Positions 24,001-29,460 of a stretch of 54,941 nucleotides of DNA are shown here, piece after piece. Made by a program: the position numbers and the translations under genes. The notes below the pieces were generated by a model. That model was not told the DNA's origin and ran no database searches. It saw only the letters and a list, made by a program, of their open reading frames with translations. This stretch comes from Branchiostoma floridae. Lineage: Eukaryota; Chordata; Leptocardii; Amphioxiformes; Branchiostomatidae. Location: NCBI RefSeq assembly GCF_000003815.2, contig NC_049986.1, positions 4,417,872-4,472,812 of the forward strand, in the 5' to 3' direction. How positions within the stretch are numbered: position 1 is the stretch's first letter; every line of letters begins with the position of its first letter.

Positions 24001-25588
24001 ATCATATTCATAAACATTTCTTTTAATTCCTTTGGGAATTGTTTTCATTGCAAACAACCAGCAAACAATACCTGTGATGTATCTTTCACCTGCTGCTTCT
24101 GGTCATCAGCAGTGACTTCAGCAGGAGAAGAACACTGCACACTTGTAGATAGGCTGCAAGCACAGCAACAAAGGTTGCAATCAGGCTAACATCCATACAT
24201 AATATGATTATGAATGAACATTAAACTTTATGAAACCAACATTTTGACAGAAATTGGGACAAGAGCAGAGGGTATCAAATCATACTATGATATTGTAGAA
24301 ATACGAGTAAGAACTGACTGACTAAGTAAGAACAGAAAGAAACAAACATGCCGACACCCGGGATCGAACCCTGGGCGGCGGATTACAAACCATGACCGCC
24401 ATCGCTGTCGCCACAAAAGCTCAGAGCTCCTTGGCAAGGACGATAGACGGTATTTGAACCACTGTTACATTATTTGCTGTAACTTAAGAGTCTACACTAC
24501 ATTCAGGAAGGGAGCTGCATCACATCATGTAGGCTGGCATCACTAACAGAAACACAGAGACAAGTAAAGTACTGACTTTATGTAAAATATAACAATTATG
24601 CTCTACATTCAGCGGCAGCAAATTTCTTTTGTGGGGGCAAATATTGGTGATAGATGTGTGAGCATGTGGAGGGCCGAAGGCCCGACTTGTCATGTCCGGT
24701 GTTCTGTCTGGCTATACCGAGTGGAGTTCAGGTCGGGACCAACATTTGTGTGACATGCACAGACCACCTACCATGACAACGCACCCTTTCACTACTTCTC
24801 ATAAGATCTACACAACACAGACAACCCCCCCCCCCCCTTCCTGTTCTTTGTTCTATTCCTGGTAAAAGACATATCTCTCAGGCAGAATTACATGTCGGTA
24901 GATGTCATTTCATGGGAGCATTATAAACTCAAGATCACAAATGCTAGGGTGCACTAAGTTAGACTTCAGGGCCGTGCAAAGAAAAGGAGGAAAACGGTTT
25001 CTTCCTGCACCAAAAATAAAATACCATTATCATGGCTAATGCAGCTTTTCACGTCTCTGTGAAATGAGACATTATAATTGAAACAACCAGAGGGGCGAGT
25101 AGAACAGAAAGAAACAACATCCCGACTCCCGGGATTCGAACCCGTGCCGAACCCGGGCAGCCGGATCACAAATCACGACTGCTATCGCTGTCGTCACAAA
25201 AGCACTAGTGCCCTTGGGCAAGGACGATAGGCAGTACTTCAACACCACTGTTACATAATATACAAGCAAATAAGTTCTCCATTCAAAGTAGCCACAGCTA
25301 CAGTTGACCTTACAAAACAGTTGAAGGATATTTGTGTGTAGAAAGGATGATGTAACATGCTACAACAGTGGATGGTTATTTGAAAACCAACTGGCAAGTA
25401 AAACGATGGGAAATCTGAAAGACACAAAAATACACATCTTGATATAGCGTTATATTAGTACAAGTCGGGGGGAGAGACTTGAAGGTGACGTTTCAAGCAG
25501 ATGGGGGGGGGCGTCTCTGACTTCATGATCGGACTTACCTGTTCAGGAACAAGGTTAAAAGAAGAACTGCCAGCAGTCCATTCCACAT
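2640..25588 (-). CDS. SUCO: SUCO/Slp1-type SUN-domain ER membrane protein (whole gene, 19 coding exons)
   Basis: Rebuilt from 19 exons whose phases all agree, giving about 1,357 residues (the human protein is about 1,250). Order of parts: signal segment (residues 1-16), acidic 14-residue repeats (about 180-335), PSFDEWKK motif, SUN domain (about 385-545, with [16 protein letters not shown] and [13 protein letters not shown]), acidic low-complexity region (to about 1050), coiled coil starting at [17 protein letters not shown], a transmembrane helix at about 1141-1160, and a basic tail. Family knowledge: SUCO and yeast Slp1 are ER/nuclear-envelope glycoproteins that work with an EMP65/TAPT1-type partner in protecting folding membrane proteins; SUCO also affects collagen secretion and bone in mice. 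The intron sizes come from many MITEs. Odd point: one missing base in exon 5 breaks the frame as assembled. The assignment is secure; the exact 3' end and two donor choices are less so. Confidence 0.93.
3410..3502. mobile_element. Partial MITE, CAGTCAAACCTG family
   Basis: Right end only (GAGCAGGTTTGACTG preceded by CACCTGTCC...GCGGCCAC). Same family as the copies at 12625, 39939, 46369 and 47073. Confidence 0.6.
3606..3661 (-). CDS. SUCO: SUCO exon 18
   Basis: Acceptor CTTCCAG; reads [17 protein letters not shown], matching the family's cytosolic LYIVEP motif. A second in-frame donor inside the exon (end 3612) would drop two residues; both keep phase 0. Confidence 0.8.
3960..4080. repeat. 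Dispersed AT-rich octamer repeat fragment
   Basis: TTCTCATTAATTATGCAAAT and TTAGCATAATCAACAT resemble the repeat at 1-720; ATGCAAAT is at 4028-4035. Confidence 0.5.
4456..4657 (-). CDS. SUCO: SUCO exon 17 (transmembrane helix)
   Basis: Acceptor TCTCCAG, donor TCAG|GTACC. After VIERH comes a ~20-residue hydrophobic run ([19 protein letters not shown]), the membrane anchor, then a basic, presumably cytosolic stretch ([20 protein letters not shown]). Confidence 0.92.
4938..5042 (-). CDS. SUCO: SUCO exon 16 (coiled coil)
   Basis: Acceptor GAACAG, donor AAG|GTGGGT. Reads [20 protein letters not shown] with heptad-like leucines and isoleucines, continuing the coiled coil to the membrane. Confidence 0.92.
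5087..5500. mobile_element. Truncated MITE, TAGGGGTGGGTACCGGTAC family
   Basis: The left terminus and about 400 bases match the complete copy at 48816-49275 (shared AGGATCAGGTCCAGG, TGAATGCCTGATCAT and CATTTTCCAATAGGTCC). The right terminus is missing. It lies in SUCO intron 15, about 45 bases upstream of the exon 16 acceptor. Confidence 0.8.
5823..5910 (-). CDS. SUCO: SUCO exon 15 (coiled coil)
   Basis: Acceptor ACTCAG, donor [28 protein letters not shown] is almost identical to the vertebrate coiled-coil block. Phase 1 in, 0 out. Confidence 0.96.
6491..6703. mobile_element. MITE with TA-flanked inverted repeats
   Basis: Ends AAGCTAAGGGCACAACCCGC and its complement GCGGGTTGTGCCCTAAGCTT, flanked by TA. 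About 210 bases, non-coding, ending 16 bases from the donor of SUCO exon 14. Confidence 0.85.
6720..7952 (-). CDS. SUCO: SUCO exon 14 (long acidic region, start of coiled coil)
   Basis: A 1,233-base exon, acceptor ATTTAG, donor AGAG|GTAAGA. About 370 residues are Ser/Thr/Asp/Glu-rich without a domain. A short [15 protein letters not shown] stretch holds the only cysteine cluster. The end reads [20 protein letters not shown], the conserved beginning of the juxtamembrane coiled coil. A MITE lies 16 bases past the donor. Confidence 0.95.
7953..8835. other. SUCO intron 13, nothing recognised
   Basis: AT-rich, no exon-like frame and no clear terminal repeats. A short GTGCAATATC motif recurs three times around 8630-8680. 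Confidence 0.5.
8836..8944 (-). CDS. SUCO: SUCO exon 13
   Basis: Acceptor TGTCAG, donor ACA|GTAAGG. Reads [20 protein letters not shown]. The nearby alternative acceptor (AACAG) would run into a stop, which fixes the start. Ser/Thr/Pro-rich linker. Confidence 0.8.
9062..9366. mobile_element. Foldback element, ~130-bp arms
   Basis: GGACATAAGAGTTTTC at the left is matched by its complement at the right, and the arms stay paired through CACCTGCTGAC, CTGTCAGACATCTT and GTAGGTGGCGCTTTTG. The loop is about 35 bases. It lies in SUCO intron 12. Confidence 0.88.
9289..9321 (+). ncRNA. Hammerhead-ribozyme-like motif (degraded)
   Basis: CTGAGGA is followed by a 17-base hairpin (GATGTCTGACAGACATC) and AAAACGTC. 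The order CTGANGA, helix II, GAAAC is that of the hammerhead core. Here GAAA reads AAAA; in the opposite arm GAAA is intact but CTGANGA is not. At best a relic. Confidence 0.25.
9557..9709 (-). CDS. SUCO: SUCO exon 12
   Basis: Acceptor CTTACAG, donor [26 protein letters not shown] corresponds to the conserved amphipathic segment (NAILNMVN-type in vertebrates) after the SUN domain; the rest is low complexity. Phase fits both sides. Confidence 0.88.
9814..10226. mobile_element. MITE, TAGCCTGGGTACCATC family, copy 1
   Basis: Starts TAGCCTGGGTACCATCCGG and ends CCAGATGGTACCCATG. The interior (CAGAGAAGCGA-type, ATATACTATATACAGTCGC) matches the copy at 16666 in the opposite orientation. Confidence 0.82.
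10252..10391 (-). CDS. SUCO: SUCO exon 11 (end of SUN domain)
   Basis: Acceptor ATGTAG, donor AAAG|GTAAGAG. Opens [13 protein letters not shown], the closing strand of the SUN domain, then turns acidic. A 413-bp MITE ends only about 25 bases from its donor. Confidence 0.94.
10579..10676 (+). repeat. tRNA-like sequence, probable SINE head or tRNA pseudogene
   Basis: A-box-like TGGCCAACGGTC, B-box GGTTCAAACC with a perfect GTGGG/CCCAC T-arm, a long middle as in Leu/Ser tRNAs, and a poly-T run after it. The acceptor stem pairs poorly, so a working tRNA is unlikely. In SUCO intron 10. Confidence 0.5.
11328..11383 (-). CDS. SUCO: SUCO exon 10 (SUN domain)
   Basis: Acceptor TTTTCAG, donor TTAG|GTGAG. 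Reads [19 protein letters not shown], one of the most conserved parts of the SUN domain. The join FNKYLK-VEML lacks a seven-residue MFIKYIK-like stretch that I recall from the human sequence. No micro-exon for it was found, so it may be a vertebrate addition. Confidence 0.95.
11764..12115. repeat. Dispersed repeat with CACAACATTTTTT motif
   Basis: Stretches around 11772-11800 and 11995-12115 (AAAATCCCTACCTACAT..., GCACAACATTTTTTTTCTAG) recur in opposite orientation at 33772-33885 and again near 14090 and 34100. Probably an old MITE family; the ends are not clear. Confidence 0.45.
12157..12262 (-). CDS. SUCO: SUCO exon 9 (SUN domain)
   Basis: Acceptor TTGTAAG (no strong pyrimidine tract), donor AAG|GTTGGT. 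Reads [20 protein letters not shown] then [16 protein letters not shown], matching the family block around GTFH and QSFPLDE. Confidence 0.94.
12625..13158. mobile_element. MITE, CAGTCAAACCTG family, long copy
   Basis: Begins CAGTCAAACCTGTACTAGCG and ends ATAGGTTTGGCTG, flanked by TA. The interior has several GGCCACCTGTC/TATAGTGGCCAC segments. In SUCO intron 8. Confidence 0.78.
13769..13876 (-). CDS. SUCO: SUCO exon 8 (SUN domain)
   Basis: Acceptor CTGCAG, donor AAAG|GTGGG. Reads [19 protein letters not shown] then [17 protein letters not shown], the beta-sandwich core of the SUN domain. Confidence 0.96.
14328..14395 (-). CDS. SUCO: SUCO exon 7 (SUN domain)
   Basis: Acceptor CATACAG, donor TTG|GTGAG. 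Reads [23 protein letters not shown], strongly conserved in SUCO/Slp1 proteins. The Trp codon is split across the intron to exon 8. Confidence 0.95.
15041..15156 (-). CDS. SUCO: SUCO exon 6 (start of SUN domain)
   Basis: Acceptor CTCAG, donor CAA|GTCAGT. The end reads [19 protein letters not shown], the conserved opening of the SUCO SUN domain. The phase fits exons 5 (corrected) and 7. Confidence 0.92.
15427..16158 (-). CDS. SUCO: SUCO exon 5: acidic 14-residue repeats and PSFDEWKK motif (one-base frameshift)
   Basis: Acceptor GTCCTAG at 16159-16165, donor AATG|GTTAGT after 15427. It begins [15 protein letters not shown], runs through eleven [14 protein letters not shown]-type repeats, and ends with [16 protein letters not shown], the motif that marks SUCO just before the SUN domain. 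The exon is 732 bases, but the phases of exons 4 and 6 need 733. The first repeat reads DSVKSRIQQ-stop where its sisters read DSVEE, so one base is missing near 15958-15960. Whether this is an assembly error, an allele or a real break cannot be told from here. Confidence 0.88.
15527..15987 (-). repeat. In-frame 42-bp minisatellite, 11 copies, coding
   Basis: Eleven units of 14 residues (consensus [14 protein letters not shown], with variants ending EEQK, AKEG and ADTEE) are encoded in tandem. 11 x 42 = 462, but 461 bases are present, which locates the missing base inside the array. The complementary strand is also open across the array, producing long spurious reading frames. Confidence 0.95.
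16449..16596 (-). CDS. SUCO: SUCO exon 4
   Basis: After a 6.7-kb intron, the acceptor TTGTAG precedes [17 protein letters not shown], a Pro/Lys/Gln-rich stretch ending [10 protein letters not shown]-like (..SPLKDSQTQ) before CAA|GTATGT. The phase (1 base in, 0 out) fits. Low-complexity lumenal linker without a known domain. Confidence 0.75.
16666..17096. mobile_element. MITE, TAGCCTGGGTACCATC family, copy 2
   Basis: Starts TAGCCTGGGTACCATTCGG, ends CCAGATGGTACCCATGGCCA then GGCTA. The body is the reverse complement of the copy at 9814-10226, with TATACAGTATATAATGAA near one end. Confidence 0.85.
18400..20860. other. Interior of the large element, no gene seen
   Basis: Only short frames; includes the CTGAGGA...GAAAC motif at 19553-19589 (minus). 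No domain or terminal repeats of other elements were recognised. Confidence 0.45.
19553..19589 (-). ncRNA. Hammerhead-ribozyme-like motif
   Basis: On the minus strand CTGAGGA is followed by a 4-bp helix closing TGGC/GTCA, then CCGAAAC and ATCGG. Order and spacing resemble a hammerhead core as known from Penelope-like elements and retrozymes; helix III was not established. Confidence 0.25.
20880..21480. repeat. Minisatellite of CCCAGTAGTGTCC-type units, with higher-order period
   Basis: Units of about 17-20 bases (AGTAGTGTCC plus a C-rich spacer) repeat throughout. A higher-order unit of about 144 bases is visible (CCTGTAATGCCCATTGATTC near 21027, ACTGTAATGCCCATTAATTC near 21171). It is interrupted by the assembly gap. 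The apparent Thr/Gly-rich frames on both strands are repeat artefacts. Confidence 0.85.
21240..21339. other. Assembly gap (100 N)
   Basis: Exactly 100 undetermined bases inside the minisatellite, the conventional size for a gap of unknown length. The true array length is not known. Confidence 0.99.
21640..22600. repeat. Satellite-like array, about six ~161-bp units
   Basis: The anchor CAAATTTCAGGTCATTTGGT recurs in variants near 21683, 21843, 22003, 22191, 22352 and 22515, each followed by ACAGGAGCC and ACATTTTTGGTCTAAAAAT. Spacing is 160-163, with one of 188. Confidence 0.88.
22936..23274. mobile_element. MITE, CAGGGCTCGAAAT family
   Basis: Ends CAGGGCTCAAAATAC and ATTTCGAGCCCTG, flanked by a 5-bp duplication TAACA on both sides. 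The interior has inverted TACCTGCACCGGTGCAGGTA-type pieces. Same termini as the nested pair at 43328-44053. Confidence 0.88.
23305..23438 (-). CDS. SUCO: SUCO exon 3
   Basis: Acceptor TCCACAG and donor CAG|GTAGG flank a clean frame that begins [16 protein letters not shown] and turns Ser/Lys/Glu-rich. It starts in phase 0 and ends with two bases of a codon, fitting both neighbours. It is predicted to be lumenal. Confidence 0.78.
23620..23830. repeat. Dispersed AT-rich octamer repeat
   Basis: Contains ATGCAAAT at 23657 and a GCTGCATTCTATGATAGAAC stretch resembling GCTGCATTCCAAGATGGGAC at about 37752. It lies in SUCO intron 2. Confidence 0.5.
24090..24153 (-). CDS. SUCO: SUCO exon 2
   Basis: The acceptor (CTTGCAG) is at 24154-24156 and the exon reads [21 protein letters not shown]. 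Two in-frame donors exist: CAG|GTGAAA (end 24090, chosen) and CAG|GTATTG (end 24072, six residues longer). Both keep the phase, so both isoforms are possible. No conserved domain; support is phase and position. Confidence 0.65.
24340..24480 (-). repeat. tRNA-derived SINE-like copy 1
   Basis: On the minus strand a TGGCGACAGCGA A-box-like stretch is followed by GGGTTCGATCCCGGG (B box). It shares its body (CTTGGCAAGGACGATAG, ACCACTGTTAC) with the copy at 25105-25262. Confidence 0.65.
25105..25262 (-). repeat. tRNA-derived SINE-like copy 2
   Basis: B box GGGTTCGAATCCCGGG on the minus strand, with the GCCCTTGGGCAAGGACGATA stretch common in tRNA-derived SINEs. It lies in SUCO intron 1, same orientation as copy 1. 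Confidence 0.65.
25539..25588 (-). CDS. SUCO: SUCO exon 1 (start codon, signal segment)
   Basis: The ATG at 25588-25586 opens [16 protein letters not shown], a short hydrophobic N-terminus typical of a signal peptide. The donor CAG|GTAAG follows at 25538. It ends with two bases of a codon, matching the phase of exon 2. No other in-frame ATG is close upstream. Confidence 0.82.
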
Positions 25589-25977
25589 TTTGCTTTAACG
25601 AACAGCTCTGAAAGCGCTTGGCGTGTTTGTCCTATTATATATACGTGTCAACACCTCACATCCCTGTTTACATTTATGACGGAGAAAAACACAATATCCT
25701 TCTCACAGATCATTTGGGTCTTCGGGTGGTTTGTTGCAGTTTTCTCACAGTGCCTGAACTTTCTGTAGATATTTTTTTACACCACTTTTTTTCTAAAACC
25801 ATGAATCCAAATTGTAGAGTCTTATCAGTCAAATAAACGCCAGGTTTTTTAAATGTAGCATACATAAAAACAAGGATTAATGAGAAATTCAATCAGGCAG
25901 CAAAATAGTAGACACCTACATGTTACTCTCGTACGCAGGATCTTTCCCACACTGCCCTGAGTACGAGTTAGCTATCA

Positions 25978-25991
25978 TGACGTCACACGTG
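25978..25991. promoter_or_regulatory. CRE plus E-box upstream of SUCO
   Basis: TGACGTCA is followed directly by CACGTG, about 390 bases upstream of the SUCO start codon on the shared intergenic side. Both are ATF/bHLH-type binding sites; an ER-stress link would suit SUCO but is not shown. Confidence 0.4.
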
Positions 25992-26520
25992 ACGATACGA
26001 AGCAAGAAACAGGTGGTTCTCCTACAACTTTATTTCCTCCATTCCGGAGAACCATTTAAAAAAGGGACAAAATATCATATTCATCCACGCAGTCTCTAAA
26101 TACAATGAACTTTGCCTTGTTGCTGTGTTGGGAACAATGTTTTACGGTGACACAAATACAGGGCCATACGGGCTGCACCCAATGCAATATAGGAGAATTA
26201 AAGTTAAAACTGGAAATATTCTGGATAAGACAATTGGTACGATATTGACATTCACTTCACCACACTAGCACACTTGTATCATTATTTCATTACCTGTTGA
26301 TACTGGTAAATTAAGATTGCACATAAAGAAAACTTAAATTTGAGTACAGTATAGAGAGTTACTTGTACCACACAGACTTTGAGCTAAGATCAGCTTTATG
26401 TAATGTTAAAATAAGGATAAGGCTCATTCACTAGAAATGGAGAGGGGCAGGTACAAAAAACTGTCCGTTGAGAGAGAACATGTAAATACTGGTCAGGGAA
26501 AGCAGTGGAAGATGAACTAC

Positions 26521-26727
26521 AATTTATATATCAATGTTCACCATTACAATTCCAAAAGAAGCAAACTTTTCCTTAAAGTCGACAAATCTTTCCCAAGCTT
26601 TTCTCACCTTACCAATCAACAAAAAACAATCTTCTTGCTTAAGTCGTCCAACCCCTTTATATATGAAAATGTTGGACAATTCATCTCCCACTGCATACGG
26701 AGAAGAAGTCAAACCCATCAAATAGCT
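26521..26727 (+). mobile_element. LINE reverse-transcriptase C-terminal fragment
   Basis: The frame reads HHYNSKRSKLFLKVDKSFPS then NQQKTIFLLKSSNPFIYENV and GQFISHCIRRR before a stop. The pattern YN-x3-R...LF..V...P.F..L....K...LL.S..P......V..FI......R is the usual end of LINE (CR1/Rex-type) polymerase ORFs. Only about 70 residues remain, so it is a dead, 5'-truncated copy. Confidence 0.5.
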
Positions 26728-26835
26728 TAAGTAGAATTAGATTTAGATTAGACGTTATTTCTCTTTTCATTTATATATTACGTTAGGACGCCAACCTACT
26801 ACTTATCTACAGTACGTCCAGTGGCTAATGGGAGA

Positions 26836-26943
26836 TCATCACGGTCAGATCACCCCCAGGCAGCTTCGCCAGCTCGCTGCCGATAGGCGGAACTGGAGAA
26901 GGCTTGCAGTCGCCTGTGCTGCAGCCGAACGATGATGATGATA
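26836..26943 (+). mobile_element. Second non-LTR retrotransposon tail with (GAT)n end
   Basis: Reads ITPRQLRQLAADRRNWRRLA then VACAAAER-stop, followed by a short GATGATGAT tail. A DR-x-x-WR-x-L ending close to the stop plus a short repeat tail is typical of non-LTR reverse transcriptase ORFs. 5'-truncated, not functional. Confidence 0.55.
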
Positions 26944-27219
26944 ACGTTAGATGTGATTTTCCTTCTCTGCTAAGTCATCATCATAAGTATACAATTACGT
27001 ATACCACTACTTTTCTTTGTCTGCAATTAGCCCTCGGGCATGGATTTGCAATAAAGAGTATTATTGATTATTATTTCATACTTTGAGCGTTTGCAAAAAC
27101 ACACAGACATGCCGCAAATGGACCCTTTATTTATTGTCACGTTACGTTACTCCGCGGACAACCTCAATAGGCAATGGTGAGGAACCTATGGGGTCTTGTC
27201 CAGATGCACGACGGGGCGA

Positions 27220-27227
27220 TGACGTCA
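27220..27227. promoter_or_regulatory. Palindromic CRE (TGACGTCA) upstream of the taperin-like gene
   Basis: A perfect 8-base CREB/ATF consensus lies 128 bases before the first ATG, in a locally GC-richer stretch with no TATA box seen. A proximal-promoter role is inference. Confidence 0.45.
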
Positions 27228-27354
27228 CAGCACTAGCGGTCCAGGACGCTCCGGCCTCGCCAGGAATTTGGGACTATGTCTTTGTCAGTTTGTTCCCACA
27301 AATTTAACGTTAGGGCTCTATTGACTGTGGAAGTGAATCAGTAAAGCTGACACC

Positions 27355-29460
27355 ATGATGTCCCTTCCGCAATGGAAGCAAGTTTTGGTTGAGCAGCGCC
27401 AAAGAAAGGCTGCGGAGGAGAGGCGACGACAAGCCGAACAAGAAGCTCGCTTGAACCGGATGCCTGCCTGGAAGAGGGATATCTTGGTCAGGAAAAAGTC
27501 TCGAAGTGACCCAAAGTCTTCTCCTGTCGATTCTGCTGACCATAATGTGATCCCGTATGAAGATTCGGGTCCCCCCAGCCGTACAGGTGTGTTGGAGCAG
27601 AACGGTGAGTCGTCGCTAGGGGAGGGCGGGCCGTCTGACACCTGCCGCACCACACACGGGTGGAAGGAACAGGGTGTGTCTGAGGAAAAAGTCGTCTCGG
27701 TGCATGACAATATTTTCGTTAAATGGCAAGCGAGGAACCGCTCACCTTCAAACGACAGGAACGACACTCTAGTAGCGCACAGTGGGCAACACAAACCGCA
27801 CAGTCCAAGGGGGGTGGGAATCCCTAACAACGTAATAATTATAGAGAAATATGGCGGATCCGGATATGATCGCCAAGCAGATGTTGGGAAAGAGAGTGTA
27901 CAAGGGGTGGGACCTGCAGGAATGGAGAGGCCGCCGGCTCAGACTGTGTTTTCCCTCCTTCGCGATGCCAAGCCTGAACGAGAAGTGATCATTATCGAGA
28001 AGGACGACACGGAGGACAAATCAGTGCCGTGCACGTTGAGCGGAAAAGTCAACAGACTGAGGGGCAAATTTGGTGATGAACCCCGGGACAGAGCAGACGT
28101 GCTGAGTGCCACCAGAACAAAAGTACCAGAAACTATGAAATCAAACACACGGCAAAGGAAGGGCCAGAAGTCAAGTCTGTCTGCGGCGGGAAGCATGGAC
28201 AGTCTACTAGATGTTGTACAACAGCCAACTCACACTCAAAACAAGAAATTTCACTATTCAAGCTGTGAAAATCTGACTGAGCTGGATACGCTTCCACCTT
28301 ATGTCATTCCGAAATCAGGAAGTGATGATAGCGTCACAGTGGACACAACTCCAAACATCAGACCAAGGTCGCTATCACAGTCCAAAATGATTGATACCGT
28401 GGAACCAAGAGTAAGAAAGACAGGGAAAGTCAAGGTAGAAAGTACTGAGCCAATATCACAGCAAAAAACAAGAGAAGCACCCAAGGATCAGGTCACAAAT
28501 TACCGTTTGCATGGTGACAGAAGCAGCAAGCCATCACTGAGGGTTCGACCTGTCAGTGTCACGAGGAGTGTACCTGGTGGGGAGAACCATGTCCATTTGG
28601 CTGGACAAAGTCATGCTGCCAAAGTTAATAAGCAAGAGAAGAAAATCTCATTAGGCAATGAGCTGGGCTCAACAAGAAGGGATGCTGGTACTCTTCCACA
28701 CAGCAAAAACTTACCAGAAGAAGGGATTCAAATCATCCCAGCAAAGGCAAACTCCAGTGCTAAGGATACGGAAAACCAGAATGACCCCGTGGCTGCTGCT
28801 ATAGCCAGTATCAAAGCACAGTCCAAAAATACATTCATAGTGCAGCCAAGGAGGCCTGCTAGCAAGCACACGGAGACAAAGAACAAAGACACTGAACACA
28901 GAAAGATAAAGGAACCATCTCACCACAAAGACAATGGACCAAAAGAAGATGTCAAGACTCCAGCTTTACCTCTTCCCCTTCAGTCAAACAAGAAACAAGA
29001 CTCTTCCAGAAAAAATAACAATGTAGAGCAGAAGAATGATACATCCTTTGTCATTAGGCCGCTTACTCAAGTTCTGAAAGAAAATCCCAGTGGATATCAG
29101 TCAGAGAAGGTAAGAAAGTCCTCAGAGAAACAACCCAACAGCAAGGAACAGAAAGGCAACATCACATTCTCTAGTAGTCCTACAGCCAAAGCAGTTGTTG
29201 AGCCAAGAGATAGACCTCAGTCAAACCTACATGCAAACAGCACCTTTCTGCAGCAGGACAGTCAAGATGCTCCCTCGGAAAACAGGAAAGCACAGCCTGG
29301 ACGGAAAAAGGCACCGGCACCACAACCGCCGTCTGTAGTCGGTGTGAACGCACAGGGAACAGAGAGGAGCCAGGCAGTCCAGGTGAAACCAGGCACACAG
29401 GAGAGAGAAGAGCTGCCCACTACCAACATTGATGATGTGGAGATATCAACTAAGTCTCAG
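27355..29460 (+). CDS. Taperin-like exon 1 (start codon, N-terminal block)
   Basis: 2,106 bases, 702 codons, ending CAG|GTACAA in phase 0. Two consecutive ATGs (27355 and 27358) begin it; the second, giving MSLPQWK, aligns best with the family start. After about residue 50 the sequence is disordered, with two near-repeats of a short hydrophobic-acidic motif (NNVIIIEKYGG and REVIIIEKDDTED). The open frame runs past the donor to a stop at 29514, which could give a short intron-retained end. Confidence 0.9.

Larger units (their letters stand above)
25589..27354. other. Head-to-head intergenic region between SUCO and the taperin-like gene
   Basis: SUCO is read leftward and the taperin-like gene rightward from this 1.77-kb stretch. 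It holds both presumed promoters, two LINE tail fragments (26521-26727 and 26836-26943) and no other convincing gene. Confidence 0.6.
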
